64,000 bases of DNA from the NCBI GenBank assembly GCA_009733775.1, contig WOGZ01000155.1, positions 1 through 64,000 of the forward strand, in the 5' to 3' direction. A model generated the notes under the pieces. That model made no database searches. It saw only the letters and a list, made by a program, of their open reading frames with translations, and was not told the DNA's origin. The DNA comes from Alectoria sarmentosa. Lineage: Eukaryota > Ascomycota > Lecanoromycetes > Lecanorales > Parmeliaceae. A program made the position numbers and the translations under genes. Positions 1 through 11,316 of the stretch are shown here, in pieces (within the stretch, counting starts at the first letter, position 1; each line of letters begins with the position of its first letter).

Positions 1-2460
1 TTAATTCGAATTTTATAATAAATATTTTTTAAATTTAATTTTATAAAAATTTTAACGTCGTATAAACGATTTAACGTTTTCATAATCAAAAATAACGAAT
101 ATCGATTTTTGAAAATCATCGTATTCAATTTTTTATAATTTATATATAAACGCAATTCGTCGTCTTTTTTAAATATAAATAAAATCGACGCTTTTACAAA
201 AAAAATTAAATATTAAATTTAATTTTTATAAAAAGCACTTTTCAAATATCGTCGCAATTTTAATAATTTTATTTGAAATAAATTATATAAAAGCTTATAT
301 AACGACTTTTTATCATTTTTTATCTTAATAACATAATTTTTTTATTTAAACACAAATAAGACTTTAATCTTTTTTTTGAAAAAAACGTTTTTATACTTCA
401 ATAGTTTTTTAAAAAATTTTAAATCAAACACGTTTTTTTTTTCGTTTCGCGTCGTTATAGCGTATATAATTACGAATATATTAAATTTCTTATCGATGTT
501 CGCAACAAATTGAACAAATTTCTCAATTTAAATCTTTTTAAAATTAATTTTAAATTTTTATTAAATCGTTTTAAAATTAAATAATATATGCAATTAACTT
601 AAAATAAACATATTTAAAACGACATTAAAATCTTTTTAATCGATGATATAAAATAATGTTTTACATTATTTATTTTAATCTCAGTTATTGATTAATTAAT
701 AATTTAATATATAAACGTTATAACAATATATGCTTTAATCGTTTAACGTTTTCGACGTTAATAAAATAACGTTATTATAAAATTATAAATTTCATTAAAT
801 TATAAATGTTTATAATATCAAATTGATATAAGTTTTAAAATTAAATAAAATAATGACTTATTTCGATTTATTTTAAATCGTAATTCACTCTTTTATAATG
901 ATAAAAGAAATAATTTTTATTTTTCGTTTTTTCGATTTTACTTTTAAAACGATTACGAAATTAAATCGTTTTTTATTATAACGACGACGACATAAATAAC
1001 CGATTTATTTTTATTCGAATAATTAAATTTGATGTAATTTTTTTTATTATAATGAAAACAAATAAGATTTTTATATTTAATTTCAAATTCGCTTTTTTGT
1101 TTATTTTCGTCATTTTTATAAATATACGAAATTTTAACATTATTATTATGATTAAATTTATTAAATTTTAAAATTCGAAAATTCAAGAATAAAACTTTTA
1201 TATTTTTATTTTCGAAAAATTTAAAATTCGAATCGCGATCGCTCTTTTCGCGCACGCGTTTAAAAATTCATTTATATATAATAATTATAATAAGAATTTT
1301 CTTACATTATTTAAACATATTATTATTATTTAAAATTCGATTTTTCAACGTAAATTAAAACTTCGCAAAAAAAAAGTTAATTTTATATTTCTTTATTAAA
1401 AATAATAAATGAACTTTTAATTTCTTTAAATATGTTTTAAAGATCATGATCTTTTGATCAAACTTTTATTTAATCTTTTTTCATTTTTTATAAACGAATA
1501 AATAACGATTAATCGAATCGACAATAAAATTAAATAAAAAATATTTAAAATTCTTATACGTTATATCGATAAAATTCTTTTTTTTATACTTAATATATCA
1601 TTAATTATTAATATTATTTTTTAAAAACTTTATATAATAAACAATTTTTGAAATATCGATAATAAAATACTCAAAAATTTCGATAAAAGTAATTTCCGCA
1701 TCGCGAAATTAACGCATATATTTTTTTTCATTTTTATTTTAATAAAACTTCAATTTCTCGAAGCGAATAATTTTAATTTTAAAGATAAATATTTTCGTTA
1801 AAAACGAGATCGCGAATATAATAATTAATATTTTAATTATAAATGAAATTATAAATGTAATAATTAACATTTTTTTAATAATATTTTACGAGCTCTCATT
1901 GCGAAGCTCATTATTATAAACTTTCAATATAAAAAATTCGCGTTTTTATTAAAAATAACGATTTTCCTTTTTAATACGTTTAAGACGTTTTTTCAAACTA
2001 ATTTTTTTTTCAAAAATAAATTTTCGAAATTCGTTAATCTTATTTGAGCGTTTATTTTGATTATTTTCGATTTTAAATATTTGATTTTCAAATGAAATCG
2101 ACATCATAACGATATTAAATCTTTTTTTTCGAAAGATTTAAAAAATTAAAATTATAAAACGTATTATTTACGTTATTAAACAAACGCAAATAAATAAATA
2201 TATATAAAAAACATAATATTATTATTGAATTCAATGATTAAATTATGTGATAAAATTAATCTTTAAAAATCAAAAGAAAATCTCGAAATATATTAAATAA
2301 ATATATATTTATTAAATATTCTCATCAACGAGATAATTACGAGATTAATTCAATTAAATTTAAATCTTGTAACTTTTATGAAAACTTATAAAAAATAACG
2401 TCACGATGACGTATATTCTATATAAAACGCATGCGATTATTCGATTTAACATTTATCAAA
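1..2460 (-). mobile_element. RIP-degraded LTR retrotransposon relic (probably Ty3/gypsy), gag side first
   Basis: Very AT-rich DNA with no intact gene. On the minus strand an open stretch at 1,255-953 carries a fossil gag zinc knuckle. Near 1,060-1,018 the residues are C, Y, Y, Y with spacing X2, X4, X4, exactly that of a CX2CX4HX4C knuckle. The three altered ligands are explained by TGT to TAT, CAC to TAC and TGT to TAT, all RIP-type transitions. Further along the same strand, 250-1 gives a stop-riddled translation that faintly matches a gypsy reverse transcriptase N-terminal half; this part is weak. Gag before RT in one direction fits an LTR element read leftward and leaving the window. The part at 1,960-2,460 is also present, inverted, at 62,130-62,640. 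The family call is inference from two short matches; LTRs were not identified. Confidence 0.55.
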
Positions 2461-4106
2461 TATTCGATTTAATTAATTCGAATACTTTTGAGTCGTAAGC
2501 GTTAAATTTTATTTAAATATTATATATTTTAACGTGAGTTTATTGATGATTTTCTTTATTAAGATGCAAAAATACGAATTCGTATAAATGTTTTAACGAC
2601 GATAACGAGGTTAATTAATAATATGATATGTTTTTAAATATCGATTATGCATATATTAATAAAAGTGTTATATTTAATAAATTTTATATGATTAAATGAT
2701 TGCATAATAAATGTTTAAGCATTTGATTTAATAGCGACGAAAGATAAAATCTTGACAATCGAATTTAAACATTCGAAACGATATTTTTGATAATCGAATA
2801 TTGTATTTTGATTAATTGATAAATTAAGAATTTTATTTAATATAAAAATAATCAATTTTTTATTATAAAATTTCTCGTAAAATTTTTATATAAATATAAT
2901 AAAGAATATTATTTTTAAACGTATAATTATAAATTGAGTTTTATTCAATAAAGTATAACGCATATATAAATTAACGATTATTAAATATAATTTTTGATAA
3001 AATTTATAAACGAGTGATAAAAATAATATTGCTCGATAAATTAATAACGATATTAATAATAAAAAGAATTTAATTGTTTTTATTATTTTGAAAGTAATAT
3101 TTTCAGTAAAGATGAATGTTAATAAGTTAAATTTATAAAATGTTATATTCTTTATAGCGAAGATAAATGTTATTATAATATACGTAAAATACTTTATCTT
3201 CGTCTTTTTAAAAGCGATATTCGCGTCGTTCAATATCGTTTCAAAAATAAAAAGTAACATCGAATTAGTTTTATTAATAAGTTTGCTCTTAATGAGAGAT
3301 TGCTAACATTTTTTATTGTTAATGTAATTATAAAGTTTATTTTTAAAATCGAATACTTTTTTATAATTATAGTGTTTGTAAAACGATTTATTATATAAAA
3401 TTATTTAATTATAATTAAATAATCAATTAATCGATGAAAATAAAGTTAAATAAACGTTTTTTTTGAATTTAACTATTAATGTTTTTATATATTTAATAAA
3501 ATTTGCATCTTTTATTTAAATATTCGAATTAATGATTTAAAATATTTAATAATAATAATAATGCATTTAAAAAAGCGATTAACGTGCTTTATAAATATAT
3601 TATCGTGTAATTTTCAACTATTAAAATTTAATTTACATTTACGATATAATATTTTATTTAAATCACTTTTAATTAAAATATTATTAAATTCAATTATAAC
3701 GAGATTTTTGAATTGTGATATAAATAAATTATATAATTATGAAATAAAAGTAAACGAAACGTTTTTCGTAAAAAGATATAATTATAATAAATCGATAATT
3801 AATGTAATAAATCGATAACTCGATAAAAAAATCGATATAAAACGCTTTTCGAATTTATTAAAATAATGTTAAAAAGATTTTTAATAATTTAATATTATAA
3901 AAATACGTTTAAAATGAAAATAATATTAATTCTTTATTAAAAGATATGCGATTTCGAATAAGAAAAATATAATAATAAATATCGTAGCACTTTTCTTTTC
4001 TTGACGTGTTATATTAAAATAAAAATGAAAATTTAATTTAAAAAGATAATAAATTATTATTGAGTGTGTTTTTTTATTTTTTAAATATAAAATATTGAAA
4101 TGTTTA
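2461..4106. other. AT-rich block without recognisable genes
   Basis: Low-complexity AT-rich sequence like the flanking relics. A 124-codon open frame on the minus strand (3,260-2,886) and an 85-codon one on the plus strand (3,561-3,818) are unusually long for such AT-rich DNA. Both are made almost only of I, F, K, N, L and Y and match no family I recognise, so I do not call genes. Confidence 0.6.
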
Positions 4107-4231
4107 TGTCGAAATTTAGGTCACGTGATAGGTTATGTGATATGAGCGCATGCGCTTGTAGCATAGATCGCACTTTTCTTTATAGCACTCTTAAAGCAAT
4201 ACAATTAAGTGTTTTATATCATATTTTTATA
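4107..4231 (+). repeat. 5' LTR of the copia relic
   Basis: 125 bp, starts TG and ends TA. It aligns without gaps to 11,192-11,316; by eye the two differ at about eight positions, all transitions. It contains the palindrome AGCGCATGCGCT and the word CACGTGA. It is visibly less AT-rich than the internal region. Confidence 0.85.
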
Positions 4232-6390
4232 AATTATGAGTTCGAATTTGCCCGGCGATTATTATAAACATGATTTATTTATTTATTATTATGATTATAA
4301 TTATTTTTAAACATTTTATGTTCATCGCAATAAGACAGTCAGCTATAAAGGTTTTTATTTAATTAATCTTTTTGAAATGAATAATTTTCATTTACAAGAT
4401 GATTTTTGATTTGAGCGATCATAATTCGAAATTCGGAGATTAAAAGTTTTTTAACTTTCGACAAGTCGAAATTATTCGTTTTTAATCGAAATCGTATGCG
4501 ATTTGCGATCGTGCGATCGAATCATAATAAGGTCTTTGTAACATTGTTAGCTTTTTTACGTGAAACACATTAAATAAAGAAAAATGCGCTTTTGTTTTTA
4601 TGACATTTCATTAAATTAATGATTTACATTTTTAATAATGTATCGAGTTAATAAAATAGATTGAATAATTGAATGTTAACATTATTATTAATTTGATTAT
4701 CGTTTAAAACAACTCAGAGTTAACTTCATTATCATTTAAACGTTTATAAATTTATTTAAAATTAAAAATAATAAACTTTATGTGTTAAAGTTGACGTTTT
4801 GATTTCAAAAATCTTTTAAAGAAAAAGGTTGAGATCTTATCATCGAATTTTTCATTCATTATTGATAACATTTTATTATCGTGATTATGAAATTTGATTA
4901 ATTTCAATTTCATGATAATAATCGTCGAAGCGAATATTTTGAATTTGAATCTTTGATTGAATAATATAAGAAGGGTGCGAATTTTTTAAAAAGATTTACA
5001 CGTTTATAATTGCATTTAATACAATTTTAATCGAATTCAACTTTTATCATCAAATTTAAAATCAAATTTTTCGTATCATTAACATTATTTCATTATAATA
5101 TTATCGTTTAAATTTATCGTCAATTCTCGCATAAGCACTTTTCATTATTATTATAAAATCTTAAAATATAACAATAATAATTAATTGATATCGATAAAAA
5201 CTTAAATGATTTTGACGAAGATTAATAAAGCATTTATTTCATCTTTTTCACATTATCGTCGTGCGATAACGATTTTAAAATCAGCGAGAAGTTATTTAAC
5301 GCTTTAAGCGATATTGAAATCTTTAATTTACGCGTTAAAGGTAAACGATCTCATTTATCAATTTTTTTTGAAACGTTCGAATCGTTCTTTGAATTATTAT
5401 CGAATTCATTTATTTCGACATCTTTTCAAAATAACACTTTTTAGAGCGATTTTTTCGATTCGCTTTTAATCGTGATAAAAAAATTCTCGTTTTCGTTATC
5501 CTCATTATCATTATCAATTTTTTACATTTTTTTATTTATTTTTTTCGATATCGATGATTGAATTCAGCGTTTAAGATATCGTTGAAAATGTTTTTATGAA
5601 TGATAAAAGCAATTTTTCTTTGATCTTCATTGTTATTTTGGAATTTATTATTAAGTATATCAAATGAAGCGAAGATATCAACGATTGATTAATGTTGAAT
5701 AATCTTCAACTTTTTATTAACATCATCAAGTTTAAAGTTTACGTGATTATTCGTTAGCGTTTTGATTATATTGATCATCAACTTATCAAAAAGCATAATG
5801 AAAATTCTCAAATTATGCTAAACGTCATCGATGCTTATTATAAATTTACGGGCTTTGAATTTTATATCGAGTTTATACGTTAATTGCATAACATTAATAT
5901 TAGTTTCGAAGAAAACGTTCGTTAATACGAAAAGGATTTTCGTAAAATCAACATCAAAATCGTTGATTTAAACGATTTTTTATCATTATCGAAGTTTTAT
6001 TTTATTTAATTTTTTTTCATAAAACTCGATAAAGTTTATGATATTTTTATAATAATTTATATTCAAATTTATATACTTTATGATTCGAATATAATCAAAT
6101 TCGATTTGATAATTCACGACGTAATAAATAAAGAGCGTCGCATGCTCGTAATTAAGAAAAATGATATCGTTATGCTCGCTCACCGCAATAATAAAAATAA
6201 ATAATTCGTTAAAAATGATTTCGACGACTTTGATTTCATTAATCGCGAAATTTATGTTTTTTGCAAAATCGTTAACCGTAAGTTTAAATATTCTCTTATT
6301 AAATGTTGAATCAAATTCTCGTATTTGAAATTTGAGAAGTTTATAAATGAATAAAAAAAGAAGAAGAAGACGCAAATCGATGTCATTTAT

Positions 6391-9300
6391 ATGAATATCA
6401 ATATTTTAAGTGTTAAACGTAAACGCATTAAAGAAGCGTTATTTAACGCCTCCGTTTTAGAGAAAAATGATTATTTTAATATTAATATAACGTATGTTTT
6501 AAAAGAGAACGATTATTTTTATGTTCATATGATATTTTTAAACGAATTGAACGATCAAAGTCATTCGAATCTTATTTTAAATAATTTTAACATTTTAAAT
6601 ACAATTAATTAAGCAAATCAAGACGAGGATTTTATTAATTTAATAATAAACTTTGATTTAAACAAAAAGTTATCGTTCGTCAAATTTATGAATCTCGATA
6701 TTCAAATTATAATAAATTTTGATTACATTCGCTATTTCTTTATCGATTGTTCGATATTTATTATTTATATCAAAATTTAATTTCGATTTATTAAAGACAT
6801 TAAAGGCGTTAAAGTTCAATCTTTTATCTACGATATTATTAATCTTAATTGTAATGTTAATAATAAACGCGTTATTTTAACGATTTTTAATGTCTTGCAC
6901 GTGCTCGATATAAACATTAATTTTTTATCGATTAAAAAGCTTTTAAATGTTAATATTGAAATCGCCTTTTATAAAAAAAATTGTGCTTTAATTTAAAACA
7001 ATATAACGTTAATAAATACGCGAAATCGCGATTTGTTTTTTTTGAATTTATGAGAAAACAACAATGCTTTGATCGCTTATAACGTTTTCTCGAATTCGAT
7101 TTATCAATTATAATATGCTCGCATGAGTCATTTAAATTAATAAAATCTTAATAAGTTTTTTAATATCGTTATGAATGTGAATTTTTTTAAAAACATTATC
7201 GAGAAATATATTTGCGAATGTTATATAATGGGTCGTTAAAAGATTGCTTCTCATAATTCGTTTATAACGCTCGATATTCTATTAAACGAATTTGTTTATA
7301 ACGATTTTATAAAATCTTTAATTCTCATTGATTTCAACGATTATAAATACTTTATGATGTTTAAAAACGATTTCATTTATTATTTTGAGGTTTATTGTAT
7401 TCGTTATAAAAGTGAGATCTTTATTATGTTTTTGCGTTTTAAAATTTATTTGAAATCTCGCGATTATTGAATTTATTGTATTTATCTCGATAATGAAAAC
7501 GAATATATTAATAAGATCTTTTTGAAATGTCTCATTTAGGCGAGCATTAAACAAAAGCTTATTATCATAAACAATCTCGAAATAAATAAAGTCGTTAAAC
7601 GATTTGATTAAACTTTGATAAATAAGGTTTATTCAATTCTATTAAACTTTAATTTTAACAAATTCTTTTAATCTGAAATAATAATTATAATTAATTATTT
7701 GACGATGCGTTTTTTTAATATCAAGATTATCGTTATATTTTTCGAAGCCTTTTATTATCGTAAGTTTATTTTTTTTTATTTGCGTATTATTAACTTCATT
7801 GTTTACGTTTTAAGGCGTATTTAAAAAAAGTTTATAAATAAGAATGAGAAGTATATTTTTTTTAATTATAAAAACGAATTCATTTTTCGTCTTTACAATC
7901 TAATTAAAAAAAAGGTTATTCACGTTAACGATGTGCATTTCATCGAAAAACGTTTACATTTTGTGAATCTCGAAAAAGAGATTAAAACCCACGAGTTTTT
8001 AAATAAACGTTAACGTTTTTTTGTATTAACATTCGTTATAAAGAAAACATTAAATGAATAACGTATCATTATATTGTCAAACGTTGAATTTATAATTTCG
8101 ATTAAATCGTTAAATCGATTATCGTTAGCGAATATTTCATCATTAATCGTTAATCGTTTTCAGAAATTTCATTTTGTCGTTATTGCAATGCGTATATTTA
8201 TAATATTTATCAAATTTATTATATTAATCATCAGGCCTATTGCCGCTTTTTCTTCGTCGATGTTTTTGAAATTCGTTGAAATGAAAGTTGTGTGAGAACA
8301 TCTCGAGTATAAGATTATTTAAAAAGTACTTGATGATCATAGAGATCTCATTATTTCGAATTTTCGTGATTTATCATTTGATTTTTTGATGAGAGCTTTC
8401 GTTATCTTTATCTTTTTTGCGAATTATGTTAATAAATTTGACATTTTCGAATTTATAATTTACGAATAAGCGATTTTTAACAATTTGTTTTATATGAATT
8501 AAGAGATTGGCATACGAGATGAGTATAAGTTTTTCATGAACAATAACACTTAATATTTTGTTCAGGCGTTTTCAGAGACTCGTGTTTTCAGAGATCGTTG
8601 AATTTATATCATGAAGCGAGATCTCGAAAGAGAAGTCACTCGTTATAAGACACGTTGAATTGTTCGAGAATTTGAATAATAAAAGAATCATGATTATTAT
8701 AACATTTTCGCGTCGATAATAAAATTTATAAATTATAAAATGATTTTTGCGTTTATAACGATTATGAATTGAAACGTGAAATAAATAAACGTCAAAATCG
8801 CTTTTCTTTATAATGATGTTTAAAAAAATATTTATGTGCAATAATTTGACGGCTTTAATAAAGATAATATCAAGGTTTGCAAATTAAATAAAACTCTTTA
8901 TAATTTGAAGCAATTTTTTAAAATTTGATATTAACATTTCTCGACTTATATAAAAAAACTCGATTTTAATTTCATCGAATTAAATAATAATGTGTTTATG
9001 AATTTCAAAAAAGAGATCATTATAACGCTTTACGTCGATAATATTTTAATTATAAATCGCAATAAAATCGTTATCAAACGAATCAAAGATGCTTTAAACG
9101 TCAAATTTCATATATTAAATTTGAAATTATGCGTTTTTTATTTGAGCATAATTATTAAAAGAGATCGTTATAATAACATTATTCGTTTAAAATAAAAAAC
9201 ATACATTATACGCTTTCTCAATCACTTCAAATGTTGAAATTTCATCTTTATTAATACATTATTCGAAATTAATCGCAAATTAACGCTCATCGAAAAAGGT

Positions 9301-9850
9301 TATGTGACTTTTAAAAAGTTTCGTAAGAAGTATCAATTCGTTATAAGTTTTTTCATATACGTTATATTAAAAATTCGTCTCGATATTATCTATATTGTTT
9401 TTTTAATTAATCGATATTCAATTAACTTTATTTCAACGCATTAAAATGCGATTATTCGAATTTTTCGATATCTTAAAAGCACGATGCATTACGAATTCGT
9501 GTATAAAAGTTCTCTAAAAAATTTATTCGATTATATTAATTTTGATTAAATTAAAGACTCAATTCGAAAATTCATTTTCGATTATTTATTCAATTTGAAT
9601 AACGACGTTATTAACTGATCAAGCAAGCGTCAAGTTATTATGATATTATTTATTTATAAAATAAAATATATCGATTAAACGCAAATTATTAAGAAAGTTA
9701 TTTGATTGAAAAATCTTTTTAATCAATTTTTGCGATTTGATAATTCGAATTTCAAGGTTATCGTGATTTTTAAAGATAATTAAAATGCAATCGCTCTCGC
9801 AAAGAACGCTTAATTTTATATTCGCATTAAACACATTAACATCGCTCATT
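6391..9850 (+). pseudogene. copia gag-pol remnant
   Basis: Fragments in shifting frames preserve the polyprotein order. 6,871-6,997 resembles the gag-pre-integrase domain (LHVLDININFLSIKKLL). 7,318-7,550 resembles the integrase core, including a DNENEYINKIF segment. 7,741-7,960 resembles the stretch after the core (FEAFYYRKF at its start). 8,992-9,192 is reverse transcriptase with LYVDNILI, where the active-site YVDD has become YVDN by a G-to-A change. 9,435-9,650 is the connection and RNase H region (RIFRYLKSTMHYEFVYKSS, later SSKRQ). Tryptophan codons have become stops (TGG to TGA at 9,616-9,618, before SSKRQ). The relic is non-functional. The region from about 5,980 to 6,870 probably holds gag remains, too eroded to delimit. 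Confidence 0.85.
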
Positions 9851-10598
9851 ATTTTATACGCGAAAAAATCAATGATGATATTGTAAATTTTTAATATGTT
9901 TTCATTAACAAATAAATGATTAATGATCTTATCAAGGTTTTATGTCTCGACAAGTTTGTTATTTTTCGAGATGCCCTTAAAATGAAAGCAATTTCACATT
10001 ATTCATTTAAGGTTATTTAAATCGTTGTTTCAGAAAAGACGTTTAAGACGTTTAAATCGTCTAAATCGTTATTATTATTTAACGCTCTCAGCTTCAGAGA
10101 AGCGATTTCATTAATTCTCACATTTCGAATAATCGATCGAATGATCGATCGAGATCGAAATTACTCGCAGAATCTTAATATTAATCTTAACGTGTCAAAA
10201 CTTTGTTATATCATCATTATATTAAAAGTTGATTTATCGTTATTGCAATTATAGTCACAATCTTTATAAGCATTTCTTTGAAAGATTTATTTTTATGTTC
10301 GATTTAAATTTGAGATTAGCGTCGTTATTTAAAAAGGTTTTTATCGTCATTTTTCGTCAAATATTTTAAATATTCTCATTAAGATCATTGTATAAACCTT
10401 TTAAAATCATCATATTTATATTTTTAAGATTATTATGCTTATGCCTTTAAGGTCATCGTATTTATGCTCTTAAATGTTATTGTCGTTATCAATATTATGA
10501 ATATCGTCGTTATACATTTTTCGCATGCACGCTATCAGTCATTATTGTTAAATATCAATATTTTAAAACGACTCTCACGGGCCTTGCAGTCGATCGCA

Positions 10599-10620
10599 TA
10601 TATATATATATATATATATG
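10599..10620. repeat. AT dinucleotide microsatellite
   Basis: About ten uninterrupted TA repeats inside the copia relic, next to an unusually GC-containing patch just upstream (10,570-10,596). Confidence 0.9.
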
Positions 10621-10790
10621 CAATTCGAAATATTTCGTTCAATCGGAAAATAAACTTTCACATATATTCATCGATTATATGTCGATCGATTTTTGATATG
10701 CATTAGATGAACTGAAAATAAATTTGTCAGAAAACGATTTTTCGTCAAAAAGTGAATTTTTTTTTATGTGATATCATAGCGAATATGTTC

Positions 10791-11090
10791 AAAAGAATAT
10801 AATCGTTTTCAGATTTTCGATTTTCATTCTTTCAACCCGGCTTTAAACATTGCGAGTTTCGAATCTCGTTTTTTAAAATTTGAATGTTTATAAGAGAGAG
10901 GAGGGTGGTGTATAAAAAATAAAAATGATTTATGAAATAAAAGTGGTTTATAAAAGAATAATCATATTCTTTTTCGAATTTTCATTATTTTTACTCGGTT
11001 TTGAATATCGCGAATTTCGAATCTCGTGTTTAAAATTCGGGTTTTTATGAGACGTATAAAGGGTAAAAAAGATGTATAAAGGTGATTTCA
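10791..11090 (+). repeat. two diverged tandem copies (about 160 bp) at the 3' end of the copia relic
   Basis: A unit beginning near 10,791 recurs from about 10,953. Both carry an AAAAGAATA word, then TTTTCATT, a CCGG or TCGG word, and TTTCGAATCTCG at 10,857 and 11,016. Most differences between the copies are C/T or G/A. The position directly upstream of the polypurine tract suggests a 3' untranslated tandem repeat of the retrotransposon. Confidence 0.6.
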
Positions 11091-11180
11091 CATTAATTAT
11101 TCGACGTTAAGCTCACTTTAGTTATTCGACGCTCGATTTATTTTATTTATTCGACGTTCGATTTTTTTAAAAGTATGCGT

Positions 11181-11191
11181 GCGAAGGGAAA
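11181..11191 (+). other. polypurine tract of the copia relic
   Basis: GCGAAGGGAAA abuts the 3' LTR at 11,192. This is where a retrotransposon plus-strand primer is expected. It is one of the few purine-only, G-containing runs in the block. Confidence 0.65.
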
Positions 11192-11316
11192 TGTCGAAAT
11201 TCAAATCACGTGATAGATTATGTGATATGAGCGCATGCGCTCGTAGCATAGGTCGCACTTTCCTTTATAGCACTCTTAAAGCAATACAATTAAGTGTTTT
11301 ATATCATATTTTTACA
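11192..11316 (+). repeat. 3' LTR of the copia relic
   Basis: 125 bp, TG...CA termini intact. It pairs with 4,107-4,231. An apparent 66-codon open frame at 11,179-11,379 overlaps it and is not considered a gene. Confidence 0.85.

Larger units (their letters stand above)
4107..11316 (+). mobile_element. Ty1/copia LTR retrotransposon relic, RIP-mutated, both LTRs present
   Basis: Two direct 125-bp copies at 4,107-4,231 and 11,192-11,316 flank a 7.2-kb interval. Its plus-strand translations, though full of stops, match copia Pol in the correct order: gag-pre-integrase (about 6,870-7,000), integrase core (7,318-7,550), the region after the integrase core (7,740-7,960), reverse transcriptase (8,990-9,195) and RNase H (9,435-9,700). 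A purine-rich tract lies directly before the right LTR. Integrase before RT is diagnostic of copia rather than gypsy. The left LTR ends in TA where the right one ends in CA, one C-to-T change from the canonical TG...CA. No matching 5-bp target duplication was seen (GTTTA on the left, GAGAA on the right). The element cannot encode functional protein. Confidence 0.85.

Noticed and set aside
4232..4260. tRNA T-arm-like GAGTTCGAATTTGCCCGG just inside the left LTR
   Set aside because: Suggestive of a primer-related site but in the wrong sense for a classical primer-binding site, and no cloverleaf can be drawn.
10599..10620. TA repeat as a possible regulatory or origin element
   Set aside because: A simple microsatellite inside a dead transposon; nothing else supports a function.
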